Shown here: positions 11,350-27,371 of the stretch, piece after piece
Layout of the letters: every line of letters starts with the position of its first letter
How positions within the stretch are numbered: the stretch's first letter is position 1
Source of the DNA: Sorghum bicolor
Lineage: Eukaryota; Streptophyta; Magnoliopsida; Poales; Poaceae
Assembly (NCBI RefSeq): GCF_000003195.3
Contig: NC_012876.2
Location: forward strand, 60,630,407 to 60,694,406
Reading direction: 5' to 3'
DNA length: 64,000 bases
Notes under the pieces: model-generated
Databases searched by the model: none
What the model saw: the letters and a program-made list of their open reading frames with translations, nothing else
Told to the model about the DNA's origin: nothing
Program-made: the position numbers and the translations under genes

Positions 11350-13701
11350 TTAGTTGTTGGGAGGGAAGCCGTTGACCTGACACTCCAGCTGCATCAGAGA
11401 ACACATATATCAGTCCTTCTATACATGGATAAGAAGAGGAAAATCATCATCACAATATAAAGATATAATGGCCAAAGAAAGGAGTAACAAAGGACTAAAC
11501 ATTCTGTCAGACATTTTTCCCACTAGGATTTCTATACATGGATACAGAATCTTGATATAAGAACATGCAGATATGAAAAATTATCTATCCGACATGTTTT
11601 CCCACTAGGATTTCTTGGAGTCCTAACTTCTGTTAGGATAACTAAAGATGTAGTTCTCCAAATCATGTGCTAAAAGAAACTAATTGCACTCACTCCATTA
11701 ACATAATTTGATTCAGAATAGAAGATTTTTCTCTGAAAAAGGCTAGTCTAGTTCAATGGACAGAAAATAGTATTTTCAGAAGAATTGAATCACAAAAGGT
11801 AATACCTGAAGCATGGTCTGAAACTTGCCACGCAGCTCATAGAAGTTAATCCTCACCATCTCCAGTGTCTTCAGGCACCTGGCAAGGATATAGTTCAGTG
11901 ATTTGTGCAGACAATATAATATTCATTGGCAACTCATGAATAGAACACACAACTCATAACTATGCAAAAAAAAAAAAAAAAGATCATAGAAACCAAATTT
12001 TTCACTGTAATAACATTAGAAGCTCCGAAATATCAATAAGACAATGACAAAAAACAGCAGTACATGAACATATAAAAAACTAGGTACTAACCCATCTTTG
12101 CTCCTCTGCTGACAGAACTCGCGGAACTGAACACAAGTGTTCTTAACCTTCAGTGCACCAACGCTGAAATGCACAAATATACAAATCAAGGAGCCACACA
12201 AATAATTCAATAAAAGAAGAAAAAGAAAATACCAAAGCTTAGATATCATCAGACTGCATACTAATCAAATACATATTAAACACTTTGATCATCCATATCT
12301 GAGTTAACAAGCCAGCCAAGTACAAGCCTTGTAAAATTTGAGAACCTAGCAAGCACCACATTAAATACTGAAACTTTTGAATTCTACAAACAGAGATGAA
12401 TCCATAACATTTTCATTTGAGACCCTTGATAAGTCTTGACTATTCTATCCCCTATTTGTTTTCATGACACAATTATTCAAAATGCAATAGCATAGGTGTT
12501 TCATATCCACAAATCCTAAACAAATCTGCATCCATGATAAGGAAAAACTATATAATGCATAAAAACGATTCATTTATAATTCAGACAACATAACATGAAA
12601 ACCAAATCATTTTGAGGTAGGCAAGACATGCATCCCCCATTTCCCCTACAGACAAGCAACTACTGCTGTGTCTTGGCTGTGAATTCCATATCTAGTACAA
12701 CATGAAACTAAAGCACTAAAAGTGGGGAGGGTTCACTAGTGCCACTTGAGTTATTTGGTTAGTGTGGTGGGGAGCATGTTTTTCACATTTTATGTCACAA
12801 TAACGAGAAAATAGATGAAAAACCCTCCCAAAACGGATCTGAAAAACAACTCAAAATATATGGCAATCCCTTCCCAAAAATGGATTTGAAACACAACTTA
12901 AAACAGGGGAATTTGAAGTTTTCCTTTTCAAGTTGTGTCACTGATGCACACATATGACAACATGTGTCAGATCCACATCGCAGAACACAACAATTCGAAC
13001 CAATGGCAACAGTTCCCAAATAGAATGTGAAAAACTGATATTTAACTGGTCCGTTCCAATCAGCATACAGAATTAATTGTGCAAGCCAGATCATTCATTG
13101 CACGAATCTAAATCCCCCTCCTCATTTTAATGGCATTGCATACCCCATTCCCACGCTGAAGTGGAAACACAACAAGTACATTCCTACTAGCATTACACAT
13201 GCAATTCAAGAACAGGGTATGGACAAGGTAATCACCTAGCGCTGCTGCCTTTGAGCTGATGCACAAAGGCGTCGACCCTGTCAAAATCCACGACGGGCTT
13301 GTCCCTGCACAGGCACAGAAACAACAAATTGCAGGAATCAGATTCAATCCATCCCCCCACAACGCAACGATTCGATCACAGAAAACAGAACAACGAGTGG
13401 GAACCACACATACAGCAGCTTGGCCAGCTCTCCGATGATCCGCTCTCCGTCCTGGCAGAAGAGCGTGACGACCTCGGCGACGAAGTTAGGAGCGCTGGGG
13501 TCCTGCAGCATCTGGAGCTGCTGGAACTGGTCGTCAAGCAAACCCTAGCACCAAAACAGAGCGCAATCCCGTCAGCCACAACCCGAATTCCACACGAGTG
13601 GCGCCGAAATACGAGAATCCAGCGGTCGTGCAGCGGAGGGAGACCCTTACCGTGGCGAACATGTTGTGGATGAGCGCGGCGAGCTGGTTGGCGGCAGACA
13701 T
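11350..13701 (-). CDS. AHP: Histidine-containing phosphotransfer protein (AHP/HP)
   Basis: This HPt protein relays phosphate from cytokinin receptor histidine kinases to nuclear response regulators. Six coding exons on the minus strand join in phase with GT-AG borders: 13651-13701, 13414-13544, 13236-13304, 12092-12163, 11806-11878 and 11350-11388, giving 144 residues. The phospho-accepting histidine is H76 in the HQLKGSSAS motif, and the active-site lysine and glycines are present, so this is an authentic rather than a pseudo-HPt. Other family blocks are DDQFQQLQMLQD, FVAEVVTLFC and TCVQFREFCQQRSKDG. The start ATG is the only one ahead of the conserved domain. A TATA box lies 140 bp upstream. 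The last exon is duplicated at 10791-10829. Confidence 0.95.
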
Positions 13702-13840
13702 GGCGGCAGCTGTTGCTTCGAGCACCGAACAGGGGCAGGGGAGGAGGAGCTCCGAGCTCGTCGTCGGGAATCCGGGAGCGGGGACTTGGAATGGGACTAG
13801 AGCGAGTGAGGGGTGATTGTGATGGGAGCGGGCGGGGCCC

Positions 13841-13848
13841 TATTTATA
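13841..13848 (-). promoter_or_regulatory. TATA box of the AHP gene
   Basis: The minus strand reads TATAAATA in a GC-rich setting (ggcccta on the + strand side), 140 bp ahead of the AHP start codon. It is the only TATA-like site in the first 300 bp upstream, so transcription probably starts near 13810. Confidence 0.7.
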
Positions 13849-13964
13849 GGCGATTTAGGGGGGAATGCGATTCCCGGCACAGCGCGCTCAGGGAGGTTGA
13901 GCTGGAACCACTGCACTGGCTGCTTCTCCCCTCTCTTAATTTTTACAGGTAGTTTTTTCTGGAT

Positions 13965-14395
13965 GGTATTAATTTCTACTACAATTTGTTACTACGAACA
14001 AAACACTCTTAATTCTCACCTACTACCTTCTACCTATTTGTTAGGTGGCAACTTTCAATATAGCCGTTGCACAAAGAAAAGGTAATTATTATTCAAGAAA
14101 AAAAATATTTATCTTTAATTTAAAAATTGTCTATTTTTTTCTATTGCTAACATGTTTATTGTTACTAATATTAGATTTTCAAGATAAGTACTGTCCATTG
14201 TCAAGATAAAAATTATTAGAGGTAGTTAGCTTGTCAAAAATTATTATATGAATAAAGTCTCTCTAACTAGTTCTGTAAGTTACCAATATAATGTACAATT
14301 GGGCGATAAATGTTAAGTGTTGAACAAACACAAATATATAGAGAGAGAGGAGAGTACACAAGTAAAGATCTTCTTTATGAATAATAAACATTATG
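13965..14395 (+). repeat. Diverged outlier copy of the ~400-bp tandem repeat
   Basis: Blocks shared with the array at 15640-17600 appear in the same order: tctacctattt, caactttcaatatagccgttgcacaaag, tgtcaagataaaaattattagagg, and acacaagtaaagatcttctttat. The copy is more diverged than the array members and sits directly upstream of the AHP promoter. Between it and the array (14396-15640) I see only AT-rich sequence without a gene. Confidence 0.6.
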
Positions 14396-15639
14396 TATAA
14401 AATAGACTAATATAAGTTTAAGACCAAGAACTATTACATTTAGCTTTAAGTTTAACTATGGTAAGTTATTTATATATTGTAGATTATTGCAAATCTTCTT
14501 ATTTGATTTATGGCGTAACACCGTTATGTTCCGACAGCATCCTAGGATAATGTACGTTGCATCTTTTATCGTTACTGATATACAACAAACTATGAATAAT
14601 TGAAATTCGGTAACGCATAGCATGGTGAATATTCCACATAAAGTGTATAATGACGTTGAGTGGATATTGCATTCCCGCTCGTTACTAATATATGGCAAAC
14701 TATGAATTATTAAAATGTGGTAACAAATGGTGTGGCTGAGGGTCACATATGTTAAGGAACTAAAAAGGGATAACACAATCAATTATATATGCATTTTGAA
14801 AAACTCTAGCGATGGTTTCCAGTGGTTATTAGCACCACACCAATAAGATACCAACAATTTAGCTCAAGAAAAGATATTAGAATACTATTGAGTTAATTAT
14901 CAGAATGGTGTAAACATTATTGAGTCATGCTACCATTATTATCTATGACTATGCGTGACATTCCCTACATAATTGGAGCTTAAGGATACAAGAATGAATT
15001 TCCTATATATAATGCGAGTATAATAGCAAACACTATAGTCAGTTATGGATTTCTAAAATAACCAAACTTTAGTTAAAGAAAATATAATATAACCATATAG
15101 TTGATAAACAAATATATTAGATTTATGGCACATTGCAACTCATTAGAGTTCAAATGTTGCCAATACAAACACAAGACAAATTATGACATGAGAGTTAAAT
15201 TTTCTAACCAAATGGGGCACATTTAGTTTTTGTTAATATTTAGTCATTCTTTGGATAAATAATTCATGGAAACACAATACCTTTATAGAAGCCCCAATTT
15301 TTTGTTTCTCCTCCCCCTTGCTCCATTAAAGAACTTTGAAATTACTTCTTTTTCATAGTGACTAGTAGATGGTATTAACTTTATATTTGCAATTTGGGAA
15401 TTAGTGATAATTTATAGGATGCCCTTTCATAAAAAAAATATTGCATATATTTGATGCTTTTGCTTTCTAGATTTTTTTCCTAGCTTAATTAATTTTGATA
15501 GTTGATGGCATAAGCATAAAAAATAAGGGATTCATCAATAGCTAAGCATCCACTACATTTATGCCATTAATGTGGTCAATGTGAGCTCGAACTTAGCTAG
15601 CATTAATCAAAGCTTGTGCCAGAGCCACTATGTTCCTTG

Positions 15640-17600
<1,961 letters not shown>

Positions 17601-17869
17601 AATATACAGTATGCAACCATTATGGAAGTGCTATATGAAGAGGAGTGGTGGTATAGAGTTTGAAAATTATGTATGTACAATAGTGTCTGCTTTTTTGTGG
17701 ATTATTTAACCAAGTGTGTCAAGCATATTGCAAAAGTGAAATCTAAAAACACATCTTGTAGTTTCTACACCAGATTCTTTGTTTATGATCCTATCGCAAA
17801 TAGAGATATTTGCATTATGCTTGCTATTTTCCCCCTTGCATAAGTTAGCTTGCACAATAGTATAATTAG

Positions 17870-18140
17870 TGGCCTAGGAATCACACAGTACAGAGATAGA
17901 CATCCACAAACACGCACATACACTGACCTATAGATGCACATAAACAAACCACATCACAAAGGTTGATGAAATCACCACAAGTGTTTCACTATCAAATAGG
18001 AGCATTGCCTATCACGAAAGAATAGTGTCATTAGATCCTAAAATAAATCTAAAAAAATCAAGAATTTGAACCCAAATGCATGTTACACCACAAGAAACCT
18101 AACCAATTGAACTATGCTTAGTTCACACCTAAACAAATAT
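17870..18140 (-). repeat. Retroposon 3'-end remnant
   Basis: The phrase acatccacaaacacgcacatacactgacctatagatgcac is, on the minus strand, the GTGT-rich 3' end shared by a grass LINE/SINE family that is also seen on the plus strand at 46960-47180. A further piece lies at 18440-18530. No poly-A boundary or target duplication could be fixed. The stretch 18150-19417 has no recognised gene. Confidence 0.4.
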
Positions 18141-19425
18141 TGAAAGTTGCATCTATGTATTTTCTATTTCTATTTGTTGCTTATTTGTGTGGTCAATGTG
18201 AACATGCCATGATTATATATGAACAAATTTTTTAGATGCAGAAATGAAGTTTTGGTTCCTAGAATTTTTAGGGTGCCTTTGGTGTAATGGAATCATAAAT
18301 TCTAAATAACAAGAAATTAATTATATGAATGCATGAATACTTGTGGTGTGGCATTCAACTAAAGCAACCAATTTGAACCCTAAAATATATGACAAGGAGT
18401 GGTGGTATGTGATTTATGTATGTATCTATGTAGTACACACATCTACTAGTGTAGTCACCATAGGCCCCCATGCACACATCCCTCATTAGATTCACATAAA
18501 CACATATTGACAAAGTGTGCTCACCACAAACACATTAATTTCTTCATTGCCAAAAATGTCATTGAATTAGGAAATTGAAACTCTATTGGGCAATGGGTCA
18601 TGTGAGACCCATCTGTTTACTACCACTACTCAAGAACATGACACAAGACTTCCCAAGTAGGGGGTCAGAGTTATGGCTCTAGGGTTTTCCGAGGAGCTCT
18701 AGTCATCAGAGGGACTAGAAAAAGGTTCAAGTTGCTTAGCGCCAACATGGCGGTGGTGCGACGAGTTTGCCACTAGAGCTAGGAGCAGCGCAATAGAGCA
18801 TTGGGTGGGAGCACCATGGTGCAAGTAGGTAGGAAAGTACATGGAGGAGGATTAATGGTGTGGAGAAGTGGTGGGATCCAACAAATGCTAGTGGAAGGAG
18901 GAGATGCATCTGCAAGATAGGGTGACCAAGGTATAAGTTCAGTGAGGACGATGACGTAGAGAACACTAGTGTTGAGAAAAGAGAGGTTATGCTATTTCCA
19001 ATCAAATGTGCATACATAGGTGTGAACATGGGTCATGGGTTGAGGTGATGCAGACCGTGGTAACCAAAATTTTTAGGAACAACTCTTTAAAGCTGCCCAA
19101 AATAGCCCCACTTAACGCCTAAAGCCGAGCCCTAGCCCGCCTCATAGGCTCTTGTAGTCCCGCTTTCCATGATACTATCGTAACTGCCCCTCCTCTCCAT
19201 GAGATCTCAACCACACCCTAGCCAAAAACCTCCCGTTACCCGCCCAGCCATCTGCAGCCCACACCTGCCCATCTAGGCAGCCCTCCACTATGCAACCACT
19301 CCCCAATGCCTAGCCGACAGCTTCCCCGCTCTAGCTAGTTGATGCATCCTGTAGGGCTATCTTTTGTTGGCTAAGCGGCTCGCCAATGACCTGCTAGGTG
19401 GCCCAGGTTGGTCCCAACCCCTAGG

Positions 19426-20499
19426 CAGGGGCGGACCCACAGGGTATGCCGGGTGGGCCACGGCATACCCTGGGTCCAGCAGTCATACACATATAATAGA
19501 AATTTTTAATGTGAAAAAAAGAAAGATGAAGCAAGCGGCTGGCGGCGCATCTGTTCGGCTTCTGTAGCGGAGTCCAGAAATTGCGCCAGATTGAGATTAA
19601 CTGCACACGGAGACCAAGAAAAGTTGAGACGTGAGTTATGTGTCATTGTCTACTCGTGTTCCCATCGTCTACTCGTGTTCTCAATTTCTCATCTGCTGAT
19701 CTGCGGGCGCGGCCGCCGGCCAGTCACGCGCTGACGCCGCGGAGGGTTCGGCAGTTTGTTCGTTCAGTCGACGACGGCAGTCACGCGCCGGCCAGTTCGT
19801 TCGTTCGGCGACGACGGCGCGTCGGACAGATCGCTTTGTCACGTTGCCACGCCGACGCCGGGCATTGTTTCGATCGGCACTTTGGCGGTTCGGCCTGCGG
19901 CGTGCAGGTATTGATCTTGTAAAAAAAATTATTTACTCGGATCAGCATCGTATAGTAATAGACTCATAGTTTTATTTTTTTACATATGAGTGATTTCTTA
20001 ATTTTTATTATTTTAGTTTGTGATCGTTAATTTTTTGTTGAACAGGCCTAGCAATTTAGCATCAATCCATCAAAGAAGTCATTAAGCCAAGAAGGCAGTA
20101 TGTGAGTTTTTTAAATAGTAACATGATTCCATCTATCACATGTGAGTTTTGCTAGTGCCTAGCAAGTTGTCGTACTCATGTTGCACAATTTTTTTTTCAG
20201 AATTTTTGAATTATGAAGAGAAGTGGAGACATTCCATCTCTTTTTCAGAAACAAGCAGCACAGAGGGCAGCAGCTGCGGCTTCAAATATTGTAAGTCTCA
20301 AGCTATATTTTGAACTATTTCTATTTTATTATAACAATTTATATCGAGATTTATCATCATTTCTAGCTTAATTTTTGAATTTAAGGCTTATCATGTTATT
20401 TAATTTTATGTGGCTTTACCAAATTGTAAATGGTTTACCGAATTATATATATAAAAAAATTTAGGCATACCCTATAGTAAAATCCTAGGTCCGCCACTG
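19426..20499 (+). mobile_element. Non-autonomous hAT element with perfect 8-bp target duplication
   Basis: The ends are CAGGGGCGGACC and GGTCCGCCACTG, imperfect inverted repeats of hAT type, flanked by identical 8-bp duplications cccctagg (19418-19425 and 20500-20507). Inside, a GC-rich leader (19640-19915) resembles a transposon 5' untranslated exon. At 20213 an ATG opens MKRSGDIPSLFQKQ followed by an alanine-rich stretch ending at a GTAAGT donor, the N-terminus seen in TTF/ZMYM1-like hAT transposases. The rest of the transposase is absent, so this is an internal deletion derivative dependent on a transposase in trans. Confidence 0.85.
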
Positions 20500-20744
20500 C
20501 CCCTAGGCTCTGCTAGTTGTTGCACAATGACAACTCATGGTAAGAGCCAGGTCTAGTTGTGCCTTATTTGATTCTAAACTTTTGATGAATATGTCTAGTT
20601 CTTGATAATTGCATGGCAATTTGTATTATTTAATATCATAGGGAATGGGAAGCTAGGATGTATAGAAGAATATTTTAGTAAGATTGTCAAAGATTAGCGG
20701 TGGAACTAAATAGAATTGGGTTGAGAAAAAAGAGCATGGACTGA

Positions 20745-21370
20745 GCTTAATATGGATGACATAGTTGCTTCCCAGGCCTTCGGAACCCAACTGATGAGTT
20801 CCGTCATGGCATTAGGGATGGTGCTAGCATATCTACAAATCAGTCAAGTGAAGTATTTGGTCATGAGTTTTCACAAACATAGGGTAAAAGTTAAAAGGGA
20901 GATTTCGTTGAATCATGGCTTGATCAATTTCATAGATTATAATATTGTATTCACAAGGATGCAGCATATTGCTTGTGTTGATATCTCTTTAAGCCAAAAA
21001 AAAGCAATTTCGGTAACGATACATTCACCAAAGTAAAGTTTAAGAATTGGAACAATGCGAAGAATGCTTTCAAAGATCACACTCAAACAACTTATGGCTT
21101 TCATAGTAACGTGAGGAAGCACGCCCTTGATTTTGTTTTTTAAAGAGAAACAAAGTGTGTAGAAGAGGAGGCATATAAGCTCATTTAATTATACCATTGC
21201 CGGATTTCTCCTTTCATAAGCTCTTGCGCCTTTTGTGGACATGATGAGTCTAAAATATCAAGGAATAAAGAAAACTTTCTAGAGATGCTTGAATGGTAAA
21301 GAAGGTTTACTCCATAAAAAGATGGGAATAGATTTGAATGTCACGGTGTGACTTTAAAATAGTCATGGTT
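20745..21370 (+). pseudogene. TTF-type hAT transposase fossil
   Basis: Across three frames the sequence follows the ZMYM1/TTF-type hAT transposase: DPGLRKPIDEF...GIRDG near 20780, SWLDQF near 20915, then FKNWNNAKNAFKDH (21045-21085), NVRKHALDF (21108-21135), a ten-residue gap and CAFCGHDES...NKENFLEMLEW (21230-21297). There are several stops and frameshifts. It lies 245 bp beyond the hAT derivative, whose retained first exon comes from the same transposase class, but the two are separated by that element's target duplication and so were separate insertions. Confidence 0.65.
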
Positions 21371-21995
21371 TGAGGATATCTGACAAAGAAGCACTTGATC
21401 TTGTCCCTACAGAGTTGTGCCTTCGATATATAATTATGGGATCTATCTCAAGTTTAACCAAGTTTATACTAAATAGTATTAGCATCTGTCTCCAAATAAA
21501 TGTATCGTGAAAATATATTTTATAGCTAATCTAATGATATTTGTTTTGTATTATGATTTATATAAATTATCAAAGTTCAAACTGTTTCACATCTCGGAAA
21601 ATAAGATTTATGCGTGAGTATATGCTCGGCAACATCTCTCCCCTGCGAGATGCTTTGGTTGCTTTTCAGGGTGGCCATGATTCCTCCTGTCGTCGGAATC
21701 TCCAGCAACCCGTAACTATCCCATAAGAAGAATGAAATATTCTCCAAAAACATCCCATAGTGTTCCACTAGACTATGAACAGAGACGCTACAGATCACAT
21801 AATACGTACATTATTATTAGTAGGATCGTCATCCCACGGTGGTCACATCAGAAGGCCAAATTATTAGGGAGGAGACTAACAACTATTCTGAATTACAGTA
21901 CAGTACAACGAAGCAAAAGCTCAAAGTAAAATTGCCAAGAAATCAGCTAAAATTGACACCATTCTCTCTCTCTCTTTTTACACCTGTCCAAGAGC

Positions 21996-24971
<2,976 letters not shown>

Positions 24972-25148
24972 CCCCCACCCCACGATCAGACAAGCAGGCA
25001 GGCAGGCTGGCTGCGAGGAGAAACGAAACGAGACGAGACGATCGCGAAGGACGCCGACCGACGGGAGACGATCCTCGACGGGTGGGGAAGCGGAAATGGA
25101 ATGGAGTCGGATCGGAGGACGAGGCGAAGACCGCGTTCGTTGGCTCAC

Positions 25149-25156
25149 TTTTTATA
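25149..25156 (-). promoter_or_regulatory. TATA box of the MDAR gene
   Basis: The minus strand reads TATAAAAA about 180 bp upstream of the MDAR start codon. A G-box core CACGTG lies at 25322-25327, a further 170 bp upstream, the kind of site bound by bZIP/bHLH factors in stress- and light-responsive genes. Confidence 0.7.
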
Positions 25157-25583
25157 CACGCCGCCGCTTGCCTCGCCCTTTCCCTGCTTCGCGGGGAGAA
25201 GGAAAAAAAAAAGGGCGGGGGTGCAGAGAGGGACCTATCCTGTCTGCCTTCCGTTCCCTTCGCTTCCCCGATTGGCCGCTTCCTCCCCGCTGGCGTTTCG
25301 CACTAATGCAGGCGCAACCGCCACGTGGCGCGGTCCCTAGGGGCCGAACGGCGTTGCGTGTGATCCGTCATCAGCTAGCCGGCGGCAGCGCGCACGAGCA
25401 GACAACCTACCTAACCACCTCCATGATCCCATCCCGGCGGCTTTCCTTCTTTTTTTTTTCGTTTTTTTTTTTGAGAAATCCCGGCGGCTTTCTGTCAAGC
25501 ATCTTTTGACTCCGAGACCGCTCACACTTGGCTTGGCTGACTGCATACGTCACTGCTGACGTCGGGATGCCACGAAAGACCTC

Positions 25584-25825
25584 GGCTTTGTTTAGTTCAC
25601 CCTGAAAACCAAAAAATTTTCAAGATTCCTCGTCACATCAAATCTTACGGCACATACCTAAAATATTAAATATAGACGAAAATAAAAATTAATTACATAG
25701 TTTATCAGTAAATCGTGAGACGAATCTTTTGATCTTAGTTAGTTATGATTAGACAATATTTACCACAAACAAACGAAAGTGCTAAAGTACCTAAAATCTA
25801 AAATTTTTGCCAACTAAATAAGGCC
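25584..25825. mobile_element. Tourist-type MITE (ggccttgtttagt family)
   Basis: The segment starts ggctttgtttagttcaccc and ends caactaaataaggcc, with the family body aaatattaaatatagacgaaa and agacgaatcttttgatcttagttagt. Target-site flanks have diverged. It lies about 430 bp upstream of the MDAR TATA box. Confidence 0.7.
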
Positions 25826-26454
25826 GAAAGTGGTGCCGATGTAACGATATAGTACTATTTTTGTGAGTGCGTATATTTAAAGAGGTGTGCTTATCTTATA
25901 AGTATATTTTTGTATGAGGTTGCATATTTCTATATTAGGATGGAAAAAAAAAGTGATAATTACTCAGCACTCTCGCTGCTGTCTAAATTGCTCTACACCT
26001 TACCTGTATTATAGTTAATTAATTAATAGTAAAATACGGCCAGGATAACCTCCTCAGAGTCGAGAACATTCCTTTACTTGACTGATTGCCGAGGCAGACA
26101 GGCCAAATGGGAACACCAGCGATACCCTTCCTTCTCCATCGTCCGGGTTCGCGGCATCATACACGGCGCACACGGCCGAACATTAGTGTAAACAAAGCTA
26201 GTCGTCACCCTGCAGACAGCGACGACCAACCAAAGATTCCTCCCCGGTTTACCAGTTTACATTTGCTGATGACGTACAAGTTGGGGACGATCAGGTCAGC
26301 GCCAAGACTAGTCAATGTCTACGACATTGGCCTGGTGGGGCCCCACGGCGGCCAACAGGCACCGCCCAACTCTGATGGGTACAGGTCCAGAGTCCAGACG
26401 CCACCAATGGTCCGGATGTCAGCATTCTCGTCTTATTTATCAATTAATGTTCAA

Positions 26455-26587
26455 TTATAGACTAATTAGATTTAAAAGATTCATCTCATAAATTACTTTG
26501 TAGCTATGTTTTTAGTTTTATAAATAGTCTATATTCAGTACTCTATGTATGTGTCCAAACATTGGATAATACAAACCAAACAGGGCC
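26455..26587. mobile_element. Truncated MITE related to 55317-55488
   Basis: In reverse orientation this repeats the body of the element at 55317-55488 (actaattagatttaaaagatt, tttataaatagtctat, gtatgtgtccaaac) and ends in aaaccaaacagggcc followed by tta. The other end is missing. The stretches 25826-26454 and 26588-27371 show no recognisable gene; 26900-27370 may include the 3' untranslated part of the downstream cyclophilin gene. Confidence 0.55.
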
Positions 26588-27371
26588 TTAGAATAGAAAC
26601 GCAAAAGACCATAAGTAGTTCATTGGGCTAAGTATAAAGTAGCTTTTACAAGTCAGCTTCCACGATCTATGTACGAGGTATCCAAACATGACCCAAACGT
26701 ATAGGACAATGATGCATACAAATACGTTCCGATATATGATTATACATTGGACAACTGGGCACATCTTCCTCGCACCATTCTCAAAAATTAAACAGCTACT
26801 GCGTGTTTTCACTCTTTTTTTCCTTTCATTTAAACCTGAAAGATTAACCCAACGTCACAAATCGACCCCACGATTCTGGAATCCAAAGCTAAACCTAAAA
26901 TTCCTCAGGTACCATCAATCCTGAAAATTGCAAGGTTCCAATAAGACAGCGTCAACAGCAGCGAAAGGTGTGCTCTATTCACCACAGCATATAGCTGATC
27001 TCTAAGACTCCAGCACAATCTTCCACAGGTTAGAAATATGTCCAACCAAGGAGTGCAGGTACAATGTCCAAACCCTGCGCAAGGCACAAAACATTAGACA
27101 ATGACAACAGCAGCCGATAAAATACAATTAATAGCACATGATTACAGTAGTTCACAAGGGGAACAAATGCAAAAGAGACGCCAATTCAACTAAAGCATCT
27201 ACCACCGAATGTATCAGCGCCAATATACGGTTGATGTGATATATCAGCAATGGGAACAACAAAAAAATAAACCATGCTCAGAAATGTAAGCTCAGCACAA
27301 CCAAATTTCCAGATTTATTAAGAGAATATAATTTAAAATAGAAGAAACTGACCAACTGATCAGGTAGGAGC

